The notes beneath the pieces were generated by a model. That model was given only the letters and a program-made list of their open reading frames with translations, searched no databases and was not told the origin of the DNA. Positions 7,495 to 14,008 of a DNA stretch of 17,752 nucleotides are shown here, in pieces. This DNA comes from JBFMFE01 sp040752295 (lineage in GTDB: Bacteria; UBP15; UBA6099; JBFMBQ01), in assembly GCA_040752295.1 (NCBI GenBank), contig JBFMFE010000068.1:1-17752 (forward strand), written 5' to 3'. Numbering within the stretch: the stretch's first letter is position 1; each line of letters starts with the position of its first letter. A program made the translations under genes and the position numbers.

Positions 7495-7512
7495 TTGTGA
7501 ATTTATTCACAA
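7495..7512. promoter_or_regulatory. CRP/FNR-type operator, distal
   Basis: TTGTGAAT-TT-ATTCACAA is a perfect inverted repeat and contains a 10/10 match to TGTGA-N6-TCACA (7496-7511). It lies 85 bp from the proximal site, about eight helical turns. It is far upstream of the thiolase gene, so the response-regulator promoter is the more likely target. Confidence 0.5.
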
Positions 7513-7618
7513 TCTATCCACCCTGCGCGTCTCCGTCATGCGTCCGCGTCCGCTCACGGAACAGGGGCGTTTCATTCCCCCTACTGTCGCGTCAACAATC
7601 ACATGTCGTATGTTGTGA

Positions 7619-7730
7619 AGAACGAATATCGAATAACGAACAAGGAATGTCGAACGATGAATTTATTGTTATTCTTCTTTGCTTTCCTTCGATATTCTGC
7701 GGTTCGAAATTCTGCATTCGATATTCATCT
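7619..7730 (+). repeat. Dispersed intergenic inverted-repeat element, copy 1
   Basis: The element is made of GAATATCGAA-like units. Its outer arms form a perfect 11-bp inverted repeat (GAATATCGAAT at 7624-7634 and its complement at 7716-7726). It is AT-richer than its surroundings. A second copy lies inverted at 12442-12534. The two share TTCGATATTCATC exactly (7717-7729 with 12442-12454), CGAATATCGAATAA at 13 of 14 positions (7623-7636) and GGAATGTCGAAC at 11 of 12 (7644-7655). The last two blocks have the same 21-nt offset in both copies. Confidence 0.75.
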
Positions 7731-7884
7731 TTATAATACATAACTTTACGATTGACACGATACTACGGCCATTTGACCGCATCCGGGGTATAATTACCGC
7801 GGTGTGAAACTGTCCGTAGCGCGACCGGTGTCCGCAACCAAACTGAGCCGGCCGTGACCGTGCCTTCAAAACCGGGCACGGGCA

Positions 7885-7918
7885 TGCCTGTCTGCGTGCG
7901 GACACGCACAGGCAGGCA
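7885..7918. repeat. GC-rich hairpin upstream of the thiolase gene
   Basis: A 14-position stem (TGCCTGTCTGCGTG with CACGCACAGGCAGGCA offset to pair) has eleven Watson-Crick pairs, two G-T pairs and one mismatch around a 6-nt loop. The flanks repeat GGGCACGGGCA-like sequence (7874-7884 and 7920-7932). No T-tract follows, so a terminator is unlikely. It could be an RNA structure in the thiolase leader or part of another intergenic repeat. Confidence 0.5.
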
Positions 7919-8081
7919 CACGGGCAGGGGCACGAAAAACAAAGTTTTGGAAAGGCGTCTTGAAATATTATTCGCAAAAAACGAAGAATTTCGACGTTAG
8001 CAGTACAGGGAGGATCACGACTCTCGACGGTGGGATTATGACGCGGACCGCGCTGGGATTGGGGAACGGAGGAGCGGCGCC

Positions 8082-9254
8082 ATGAGAGAAGTCGCGGTGC
8101 TGGGCGTGGGGATGACGAAGTTCGGCAAGACGGAGAAGACGAGCGTGGAGATATTCGCCGAGGCGGCGGTTGACGCCGTGCGCGAATCGGGAGTGAGGCG
8201 GGGGGACATCCAGGCGCTTTTTCTCGGGAACGTTTTAGGCGATTTTGAGGAAGGGCAGATGAACATGGCGGCGTTCTGCGCCGCGGAAGTCGGGCTTGGG
8301 AGCGTTCCCGCCACGAGGTTCGAGGGGGCGTGCGCCTCGGCGACGCTGGCGCTGATTTCGGCTTACGTGTGGGTTGCGTCGGGGCGGTATGACGTGGTGC
8401 TCGCCGGGGGCACGGAGCGCGCCACGGTCATGGGAACCCCCCTCGCGACGCGCACCTTCGCGATGGGGCAGGACAGCCGCTACGAGTCGAGCCTCGGGCT
8501 TACGTTCCCGGGCGTTTTCGGGATGATGTGCCACCAGTATTCGCACAAGTACGGCGTGCCGCTTGCGAAGCTGAAGGAGCAGATGGCAGCGGTGGCGGTG
8601 AAGAACCACGACAACGGATTGATGAACCCGAAGGCGCACCTGCGCAGGAAGATCACCGTGGAGACGGTTCTCGACCCGGAGAAGAGTCCTATGGTCGCGG
8701 ACCCGCTCCAGCTTTACGACTGCTGTCCCTTTTCGGACGGGGCGGCGGCGCTCGTGCTGGCGTGCGGGGACGCGGCGAGGAGGCTGCACGGCAAGCCCGT
8801 GTGGGTGGCGGGCGTGGGGCAGGGTTCGGCGGGCGCGCTTTACAGACAGAAGGATTTGACGATTGTCACCGCAAGGGAGGAGGCGGCGAGGCAGGCGTAC
8901 AGGCAGGCGGGTCTTCGTCCGGAGGACATTGACGTGTGCGAACTGCACGACTGTTTCACAATCGCGGAGATCGTCGCAACGGAGTGTCTTGGTTTTTTCC
9001 CTTACGGAACGGGCGGCGATGCCGCGGAACGGGGAAGGACGAGGATAGGGGGCGGCGTTCCGGTGAATCCGTCCGGGGGGCTTAAGTCGAAGGGGCATCC
9101 CATCGGCGCGACGGGGGTCGCGCAGGCGGTTGAGATCGCTCAGCAGCTCAGGGGGGAGTGCGGCGAGCGCCAGGTTGATGGAGCGCGCACGGGGATGATT
9201 GACACGCTCGGAGGGGACCTCGGCACGGTGTGCAGCGTGATTTTCAGGAGCTGA
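8082..9254 (+). CDS. Thiolase family protein (SCP2/archaeal acetyl-CoA acetyltransferase type)
   Basis: This is a 390-aa thiolase-fold enzyme that probably condenses or cleaves acyl-CoA thioesters in the cytoplasm. The nucleophile is C84 in EGACASA. H289 and C291 lie in ELHDCF, typical of the SCP2-thiolase branch, and H339 is in SGGLKSKGHPIGATG. The fold's closing GGDLGTVCSV is present, so the enzyme looks intact. ATG 8082 has GGAGGAG 7 nt upstream. The DUF35 gene starts 4 nt after the stop, with AGGAG inside this gene's end, so the two should be translated together. In archaea such a pair joins HMG-CoA synthase in a mevalonate-pathway complex. No HMG-CoA synthase is in this window, so the substrate here is uncertain. 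Confidence 0.88.
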   Translation: MREVAVLGVGMTKFGKTEKTSVEIFAEAAVDAVRESGVRRGDIQALFLGNVLGDFEEGQMNMAAFCAAEVGLGSVPATRFEGACASATLALISAYVWVASGRYDVVLAGGTERATVMGTPLATRTFAMGQDSRYESSLGLTFPGVFGMMCHQYSHKYGVPLAKLKEQMAAVAVKNHDNGLMNPKAHLRRKITVETVLDPEKSPMVADPLQLYDCCPFSDGAAALVLACGDAARRLHGKPVWVAGVGQGSAGALYRQKDLTIVTAREEAARQAYRQAGLRPEDIDVCELHDCFTIAEIVATECLGFFPYGTGGDAAERGRTRIGGGVPVNPSGGLKSKGHPIGATGVAQAVEIAQQLRGECGERQVDGARTGMIDTLGGDLGTVCSVIFRS

Positions 9255-9258
9255 TTTC

Positions 9259-9663
9259 GTGGATTATCCGGTGACGAGCAGGCGGTTTTTCGAGGCGTTG
9301 AGGGAAGGACGCGTGACGGGAGTGCGGTGCGTGGGGTGCGGCGCGCTTCATGCGCCGCCGGTGATGGTCTGCGGCGGGTGCGGCGGGAGTTCCCTCGCGG
9401 CGGTTGATCTTTCGCCCCGCGGAGTGGTCCGGACGTTCACGGTGATACGCGTTCCCCCCGAGGGATTCGAGGCGCCGTACGTCGTCGGGATGGTTGAGCT
9501 TGACGACGGTCCGTGGCTGGTCGGGAGGATAGAAGCGGCGGACCCCGCCGGCGCCGGGATGGAGCTTATCGGGCGGAGGGTTGCGGTCAGGCACGCGTTG
9601 CTTCCCGGCGACAGGTACAGCGCAGGGGAGCGGGACATCGTCGTGTTCGATCTCGTTCCCTGA
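9259..9663 (+). CDS. Zn-ribbon/OB-fold (DUF35) thiolase partner protein
   Basis: This 134-aa protein has the DUF35 layout. A short N-terminal helix (FFEALREGRV) is followed by a zinc ribbon with C24xxC27 and C38xxC41, then an OB-fold with the patterns GVVRTFTVIRVPPEGFEAPYVVGMVEL and LIGRRVAV. In characterised systems such proteins bind CoA and bridge a thiolase to its partner enzyme. Start GTG 9259 is preceded by AGGAG (9246-9250) and is only 4 nt from the thiolase stop, so the two proteins are very likely partners. After the stop come two weak hairpins (9686-9701 and 9713-9727) and a run of seven T (9732-9738) that might end the transcript. Confidence 0.88.
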   Translation: MDYPVTSRRFFEALREGRVTGVRCVGCGALHAPPVMVCGGCGGSSLAAVDLSPRGVVRTFTVIRVPPEGFEAPYVVGMVELDDGPWLVGRIEAADPAGAGMELIGRRVAVRHALLPGDRYSAGERDIVVFDLVP

Positions 9664-9712
9664 TGGGGATGAGAGGGGGCGATGTCCCGTACGTTTACGG
9701 GCGGGGGCTGCA

Positions 9713-9739
9713 TTCGTGGGGAACGAGAAAATTTTTTTA
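9713..9739 (+). terminator. Weak terminator candidate after the thiolase-DUF35 pair
   Basis: A 5-bp stem (TTCGT with ACGAG, one G-T pair, loop GGGGA) is followed by AAAA and seven T. The stem is too short for confident termination. It ends just before the next gene's promoter, which is where a terminator would be expected. Confidence 0.25.
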
Positions 9740-9752
9740 TTGAAATATTGAC

Positions 9753-9780
9753 TTTTCAAAGGCGTGCGATGTGATATAAT
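9753..9780 (+). promoter_or_regulatory. Extended -10 promoter of the SWIB gene
   Basis: TGATATAAT (9772-9780) is an extended -10 element with a consensus hexamer. TTTTCA (9753-9758) would be a -35 box at 16 bp; TTGACT at 9748 is too far (21 bp). Transcription would start near 9787, giving a leader of about 95 nt. Confidence 0.6.
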
Positions 9781-9881
9781 TTCATCTAATTCCGGGGGAA
9801 ACGGCGTAGAGGGGCGGAGGAATCATGCAACGCGCCGGATCGCAATTGCCCGGAGTGTAAAAAATTTAAAAGGAGGCAGGT

Positions 9882-10205
9882 ATGGTCGCAAAGAAAAAGG
9901 CGAAGAAGAAGGTCGCCAAGAAAGCCGCGAAGAAGGTTGCAAAGAAGTCGAAGAGGAAACCCAGCGCGGCTTTTATGAAGCCCATGAAACCCGATGCGGT
10001 TTTAGCGGCAATCGTCGGCGACAAGGCTATACCGCGCACGGAGATCACGAAGAGGATCTGGGCGTACGTGAAGAAGAACAAGCTGCAGGACACGAGGAAC
10101 AAGCGGATGATCAACGCCGACGGGAAACTGAAGGCGGTCTTCGGCGGCAGGAGCCAGGTCAGCATGTTCGACATGACCAAGCTTGTGAGCAAGCACCTTT
10201 CCTGA
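9882..10205 (+). CDS. SWIB/MDM2-domain protein with histone H1-like lysine-rich tail
   Basis: This small basic protein of 107 aa probably binds DNA and helps organise the chromosome. The first 26 residues contain 14 lysines plus an arginine in KKxAKK-type repeats like histone H1 tails. From about residue 33 to the end it matches a SWIB domain (PDAVLAAIVGDKAIPRTEITKRIWAYVKKNKLQD, then DGKLKAVFG and VSMFDMTKLVSKHL). SWIB proteins occur in eukaryotic chromatin remodellers and in some bacteria, notably Chlamydiae. ATG 9882 has AGGAGG 6 nt upstream and an own promoter with a consensus -10, which suggests strong expression. It is a single-gene unit. Targets and DNA sequence preference are unknown. 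Confidence 0.88.
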   Translation: MVAKKKAKKKVAKKAAKKVAKKSKRKPSAAFMKPMKPDAVLAAIVGDKAIPRTEITKRIWAYVKKNKLQDTRNKRMINADGKLKAVFGGRSQVSMFDMTKLVSKHLS

Positions 10206-10307
10206 CGGCGCCGGTCGTCCATCCTGCGAGACGTCCGGTTTGTTTTTCGACATAAGGACTTTGCCCGACTGCAAGGTGGGGGAGTCCGTGACTCAACGAA
10301 AAACGTT

Positions 10308-10358
10308 GGGCGCCGTGTGATATATTGTCCCGTCACGCGGCGCCCGTTGTATTTTCGT
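10308..10358. terminator. Terminator-like hairpin after the SWIB gene
   Basis: GGGCGCCGTGTGA (10308-10320) pairs with TCACGCGGCGCCC (10333-10345) in a 13-bp stem with one G-T pair and a 12-nt loop. TTGTATTTT follows on the + strand. On the - strand the same stem is followed by AACGTTTTT, so it could act in both directions. It lies about 100 nt after the SWIB stop codon. Confidence 0.6.
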
Positions 10359-10540
10359 CACTTTCGCGCATGAACGGCGGCTTTTGACCGCTTTTGCGCA
10401 CGCGCGGGTGTTTTTCAGGAAATCGTTGCGAGGGTCCGGCTTTTCGGGGGGCGGCGGCTCCGGAGGCGTTTCCGGCGAGGCGTCATGCCGCGCCTGCCGG
10501 TGTGAAGGAGTGTATTGGAGGAAACGCGGAGGCGTTTTTA

Positions 10541-10570
10541 TGGACACGGGCATGGGGGATAGAGTAGAAT
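10541..10570 (+). promoter_or_regulatory. Promoter of the ruvA-led operon
   Basis: TGGACA (10541-10546) and TAGAAT (10565-10570) each match five of six consensus bases and are 18 bp apart. The start of transcription would be near 10577, giving a leader of about 15 nt that contains GAGG 5 nt before ATG 10592. Confidence 0.5.
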
Positions 10571-10591
10571 GAAGGCGCCGGGTGAGGATGA

Positions 10592-11206
10592 ATGATCCGA
10601 TTTCTGATAGGCAACGTCGTGGAAGTCACGAACGATATGGTGGAGCTTGACGTGAGCGGGGTGGGATACGGTGTTTTCGTTCCCACTTCCGTTGTCGCGC
10701 GCCTCGGCAGGGGCGACCGGAACGTTCTTGTTTACACCTCCATGAGCGTAGGCGACGGGAACATGAGCCTGTATGGTTTCATGACCGCGGAGGAGCGGGA
10801 CATATTCGAGCTGCTGCTGAAGGTGTCCGGCATAGGACCCAGGGCGGCGGTGAAACTGCTCTCTCTGCCGAAGGCGACGCTCGTGGAGTCCATCGCCGGC
10901 GGCGAAGTGGATATGCTGACCACCATTCCCGGCATAGGTCCGAAGACGGCGAAGAGGGTGGTGCTGGAGTTGAAGGATAAGGTGAGCGCTATTTACGGGG
11001 TGGAGGAGTTCCGGCGGGAGTACCCTCCCGAAGCCGCGGGCGAGGTGGAGACCGCCATGCAGGGATTGAAGGCGCTGGGCTATTCGCCGTCGGAGATCAG
11101 AAACATGTTGAAAACGATGCCGGCGGAGGCTCTCAAGGGGAAACCGGCGACGGAGATAATAAAGGCGTGTCTCAGGAAGCCGGGTCGGAGGGGGGTGGAG
11201 GGGTGA
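10592..11206 (+). CDS. ruvA: Holliday junction DNA helicase subunit RuvA
   Basis: RuvA binds four-way DNA junctions as a tetramer and guides RuvB in branch migration during recombination repair. The 204-aa protein has the N-terminal OB-fold (MIRFLIGNVVEV, VELDVSGVGYGV), the typical MSLYGF segment at 58-63, two helix-hairpin-helix motifs (LLKVSGIGPRAAVKLLS at 75-91 and LTTIPGIGPKTAKRVVLEL at 109-127), and the C-terminal RuvB-contact domain (about 152-195, ALKALGYSPSEI-like). Length is normal. ATG 10592 has GAGG 5 nt upstream. Neither ruvB nor ruvC, frequent neighbours elsewhere, is adjacent; instead argG starts inside the stop codon (GTGA overlap), so ruvA leads a mixed operon. Confidence 0.95.
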   Translation: MIRFLIGNVVEVTNDMVELDVSGVGYGVFVPTSVVARLGRGDRNVLVYTSMSVGDGNMSLYGFMTAEERDIFELLLKVSGIGPRAAVKLLSLPKATLVESIAGGEVDMLTTIPGIGPKTAKRVVLELKDKVSAIYGVEEFRREYPPEAAGEVETAMQGLKALGYSPSEIRNMLKTMPAEALKGKPATEIIKACLRKPGRRGVEG

Positions 11207-12414
11207 AGAGGGAAAGGGTGGTTCTGGCGTACTCCGGGGGACTCGACACCTCGGTGGCGATACACTGGCTGCGCGAGAAGTACGGACTCGACGTCGTGGC
11301 GGTGTGCGTTGACCTCGGGCAGGGCAGGGAGCTGAAAGAGGTGGAGAGGAAGGCATGGAAGCTGGGGTGCGTGGATGTGACGGTGGAAGACGCGCGCGAG
11401 GTTTTCTGCGACGAGTTCGTCTCGGCGGCTATACGGGCGAACGCGCTGTACGAGGGGCAGTACCCTCTTTCGACTGCTCTTGCGCGTCCCCTGATCGCCC
11501 GGTGCTGCGTCTTGGCGGCGAGGAGGGTGAAGGCGGGATTCGTCGCGCACGGCTCAACGGGCAAGGGGAACGACCAGGTGCGGTTCGACGTTTCGTTCGC
11601 GTCCCTCGCGCCGGACCTGAAGGTCATAGCGCCGGTGCGCGAGTGGGACATGACGCGCGGAAAGGAGATCGAGTACGCGAAAAAACACGGCATCCCGGTC
11701 CCCGTTGACATTGACAGGCCGTACAGCGCCGACATGAACCTCTGGGGCAAAAGCACGGAATGCGGCGTGCTTGAGGACCCCTGGCGCGCCCCGCCGCGCG
11801 ACGCCTACGACTGGGTGAGACCCGTTGAAGACGCGCCCGACCGCCCGGAATCAATCGAGATCAACTTCAAACAAGGCGTTCCCTGCGGACTGAACGGGAA
11901 GCCGGTGAAACTCATAAACATCATTGAGAAGCTGAACGCGCTTGGCGCGAAGCACGGCGTCGGTTTCGTTGATATGATGGAGAACCGGCTGGTGGGAATA
12001 AAGTCGCGGGAGACGTACGAGGCGCCCGGCGCGACGATAATCATAACGGCGCACCGGGACATCGAGTCGCTCACGCTCACGCGCGATCTTCATCATTTCA
12101 AGCGCATCGCCGAGGAGCGTTTTTCGGAACTCATCTACGACGGGCTGTGGTACACGCAGCTGCGCGAGGCGCTTGACGCGTTTTTCCGCCGGTCCCAGCG
12201 TGACGTGGAAGGAACCGTCCGGGTCAGGCTTTTCAAGGGAAGGTGTCTCGTCGTGGGACGGAAGTCGGGGCGCTCGCTTTACGACGAGGGGCTTGCCACG
12301 TACGATGCGGGCGACGTTTTCGACCACTCCGCGGCGGCGGGTTTCATCCATGTGTGGGGACTGCCGCACGCGACGGTCTCGAGGGTGGAAAGGAAGCGGA
12401 GGAAGAAGGGATGA
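11203..12414 (+). CDS. argG: Argininosuccinate synthase
   Basis: ArgG joins citrulline and aspartate with ATP to form argininosuccinate, the second-last step of arginine synthesis, in the cytoplasm. The N-terminal ATP-pyrophosphatase motif AYSGGLDTSVAI is near residue 7. The aspartate and citrulline-binding regions (HGSTGKGNDQVRF, NLWGKSTECGVLEDPW) and the C-terminal domain are intact. From GTG 11203 it is 403 aa, the usual length. This GTG overlaps the ruvA TGA (GTGA), and GGAGG lies 11 nt upstream. The frame extends back to GTG 11167, but the extra 12 residues are mostly Gly/Glu and precede the usual KRERVVLAYSGG start. argH follows after 196 bp containing a repeat element. Confidence 0.96.
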   Translation: MKRERVVLAYSGGLDTSVAIHWLREKYGLDVVAVCVDLGQGRELKEVERKAWKLGCVDVTVEDAREVFCDEFVSAAIRANALYEGQYPLSTALARPLIARCCVLAARRVKAGFVAHGSTGKGNDQVRFDVSFASLAPDLKVIAPVREWDMTRGKEIEYAKKHGIPVPVDIDRPYSADMNLWGKSTECGVLEDPWRAPPRDAYDWVRPVEDAPDRPESIEINFKQGVPCGLNGKPVKLINIIEKLNALGAKHGVGFVDMMENRLVGIKSRETYEAPGATIIITAHRDIESLTLTRDLHHFKRIAEERFSELIYDGLWYTQLREALDAFFRRSQRDVEGTVRVRLFKGRCLVVGRKSGRSLYDEGLATYDAGDVFDHSAAAGFIHVWGLPHATVSRVERKRRKKG

Positions 12415-12441
12415 AGCCGCGCCCCGCGGAAAAAGGAGAAC

Positions 12442-12534
12442 GATGAATATCGAACGGCGGATGTCGGGTCGCGATTTGAGTTTCATGGTTCCCTGTTCGA
12501 CGTTCCGCATTCATTATTCGAAATTCGTCACTCG
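12442..12534 (-). repeat. Dispersed intergenic inverted-repeat element, copy 2
   Basis: This element lies inverted relative to copy 1 (7619-7730) between argG and argH. Shared blocks are GATGAATATCGAA (12442-12454, exact complement of the copy 1 right end), GTTCGACGTTCC (12495-12506) and TTATTCGAAATTCG (12514-12527). The order and 21-nt offset of the last two match copy 1, but the centre is about 20 nt shorter. A 38-codon frame (ATG 12443 to TGA 12559) preceded by AGGAG runs through it; its Ile/Ser/Arg-rich translation looks like read-through of the repeat rather than a protein. Confidence 0.7.
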
Positions 12535-12610
12535 AAAGAAAAACGGGATCGCTTTTTGAGCGGCGGGGGTTTGCGGCGCGCCGCCCGTTCGGGAGGAAGC
12601 AGAGGCGGAG

Positions 12611-14008
12611 ATGAAGAAAAAGAGCACGGGCAAGCTCTGGTCGGGCAGATTCGACGGGGAGACCGCCGGAAGCGTCGAGGCTTTCACCGAGTCGGTGAGC
12701 GACGATGCGCGTCTTGCGGAGTGGGACGTGCGCGCCGGGAGGGCGCACGCGGAGGGGCTGTACGGCGCCGGTGTCCTGAAAAAATCGGAGTGGCGGCTGA
12801 TTGACAGGGGTCTGGCGGACATCCTCGATGAGATCAGGGCGGGGAGGTTCAGGTTCCGCCCGGAACTCGAAGACGTTCACATGAACGTCGAGCGCCGGCT
12901 TCACGATAAGATTGGAGCTGTAGCTGGAAAGCTCCACACCGCCCGCAGCCGGAACGACCTCGTAGCCGCCGACCTTCGTTTATACCTGATGGACGCCGCC
13001 GGGAGGATATGCGCCGGTCTCACCGCGCTTCAGGCGGCGGTCGTGAAGAAGGCGGAAGATCACCTCGGAGCGCTTATGCCCGGGTACACGCATCTTCAGC
13101 GCGCGCAGCCGGTGCTTTTTTCGCATCACATGATGGCGTACCATGAGATGTTCGGGCGGGACCGCGAGCGGTTCACGGAGGCGAGGGATCGCATGGACGT
13201 CAGTCCGCTCGGTTCATGCGCGCTCTCGGGGACGGCGCTCGCCGTTGACTGGGAGCAAGTCGCTGAAAGAGCGGGTTTCTCGAAGACGGCGCGCAATTCG
13301 ATTGACGCCGTGAGCGACCGCGACTTCGCGCTCGAGTTCCTCGCGGCGGCGTCCATAACGATGGTCCACCTCAGCCGTCTCGCGGATGAGATCGTGATCT
13401 GGAGTTCCGCGGAGTTCGGGTTCATATCGCTGCCCGACAGGCTCTGCACGGGGAGCAGCATCATGCCGCACAAGAAGAACCCCGACGTCGCGGAACTGAT
13501 CCGCGCCAAATCGGGGAGGGTCGCCGGTTCGCTCGTCGGGGCGCTGATGATCATGAAGGGATTGCCTCTCTCCTACAACCGCGACCTGCAGGAGGACAAG
13601 CGGAACGCGTTCGACGCGGCGGACACGGTGACGGCGTGCCTTGAGATGGCGCGGCATCTGGTGGAGGGGATGGAGCTGAACGAGGAGGCGATGGAGCGCG
13701 CGGCGCGCGGCGGGTTTGCGGCGTCCGTGGACCTCGTGGACTATCTCGTCGGGAAGGGGCTGCCGTTCCGCGAGGCGCACTTCGCGGTGGGGCGGCTTGT
13801 GCGCCACTGCGAGAGAAAAGGCGCCGTCTTCGCGGATTTGAGCCTCGACGAGTTCAGGAAGCATTCCCCGCTTTTCGGGGCGGACGTGACGGAGCTTCTG
13901 AAAGCGGAGAGAAGCGTGGACGGCAAGGTCAGCCCCGGCTCGACCGCGACACGGGAAGTGCTGAAGAACATCCGCAGGGCGAAAGCCGCTTTGAGGGGGA
14001 AGTCATGA
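12611..14008 (+). CDS. argH: Argininosuccinate lyase
   Basis: ArgH splits argininosuccinate into arginine and fumarate, the last step of arginine synthesis, and works as a cytoplasmic tetramer. The 465-aa protein has all three conserved regions of the fumarase/aspartase superfamily: HTARSRND (109-116), GYTHLQRAQPV with H161, and the flexible-loop signature GSSIMPHKKNPD (281-292) with the catalytic serine. The start LWSGRF region is typical. Where many homologues have Pro-Ile-Asp-Arg after SGT, this one has LAVDWEQVAE, a small departure. ATG 12611 is preceded by a purine-rich GAGGCGGAG. Its last codons overlap cdaA by 4 nt (ATGA), so the two genes are translationally coupled. Confidence 0.96.
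   Translation: MKKKSTGKLWSGRFDGETAGSVEAFTESVSDDARLAEWDVRAGRAHAEGLYGAGVLKKSEWRLIDRGLADILDEIRAGRFRFRPELEDVHMNVERRLHDKIGAVAGKLHTARSRNDLVAADLRLYLMDAAGRICAGLTALQAAVVKKAEDHLGALMPGYTHLQRAQPVLFSHHMMAYHEMFGRDRERFTEARDRMDVSPLGSCALSGTALAVDWEQVAERAGFSKTARNSIDAVSDRDFALEFLAAASITMVHLSRLADEIVIWSSAEFGFISLPDRLCTGSSIMPHKKNPDVAELIRAKSGRVAGSLVGALMIMKGLPLSYNRDLQEDKRNAFDAADTVTACLEMARHLVEGMELNEEAMERAARGGFAASVDLVDYLVGKGLPFREAHFAVGRLVRHCERKGAVFADLSLDEFRKHSPLFGADVTELLKAERSVDGKVSPGSTATREVLKNIRRAKAALRGKS

Larger units (their letters stand above)
7378..8081. other. Gene-free region between regulator and thiolase genes
   Basis: This 704-bp stretch separates divergent genes and contains no convincing coding frame. From left to right it holds the regulator promoter, two CRP/FNR-like palindromes, a copy of a dispersed AT-richer repeat (7619-7730), an orphan TATAAT at 7789-7794 without a correctly spaced -35 box, a GC-rich hairpin (7885-7918), and a leader with AGGGAGG near 8007. 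The thiolase has GGAGGAG 7 nt before its ATG. I could not find a well-spaced promoter for the thiolase pair. Confidence 0.7.
10206..10591. other. Gene-free region between SWIB gene and ruvA
   Basis: This 386-bp stretch has no convincing gene. It contains three hairpins in a row: GGACT/AGTCC enclosing TTGC/GCAA (10256-10287), CAACG-AAAAA-CGTTG (10294-10308), and the strong terminator-like stem at 10308-10345. A GC-rich stretch (10346-10540) without recognised sites follows, then the ruvA promoter. A 62-codon frame at 10384-10572 exists, but it lacks a ribosome site and recognisable protein features. Confidence 0.6.

Noticed and set aside
7752..7794. TTGACA (7752) with TATAAT (7789) as thiolase promoter
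   Set aside because: The spacing is 31 bp, too long for a sigma-70 type promoter; TTGACC at 7773 is too near (10 bp).
7669..7977. 102-codon - strand frame in the intergenic region
   Set aside because: It is formed from the repeat copy 1 and the GC-rich hairpin (runs of Cys-Pro and Ser/Arg), with no ribosome site or recognisable domain.
10384..10572. 62-codon frame before ruvA
   Set aside because: It has no ribosome site, a low-complexity Gly/Ser middle, and its end covers the ruvA promoter.
10540..10572. 10-codon frame with GGAGG 7 nt upstream, before ruvA
   Set aside because: It coincides with the -35 and -10 boxes of the ruvA promoter, so it would not be on the main transcript.
12443..12559. 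38-codon frame with AGGAG before the ATG between argG and argH
   Set aside because: It runs through the dispersed repeat, its composition follows the repeat units, and the equivalent frame in copy 1 is different. It is more likely repeat read-through than a gene.
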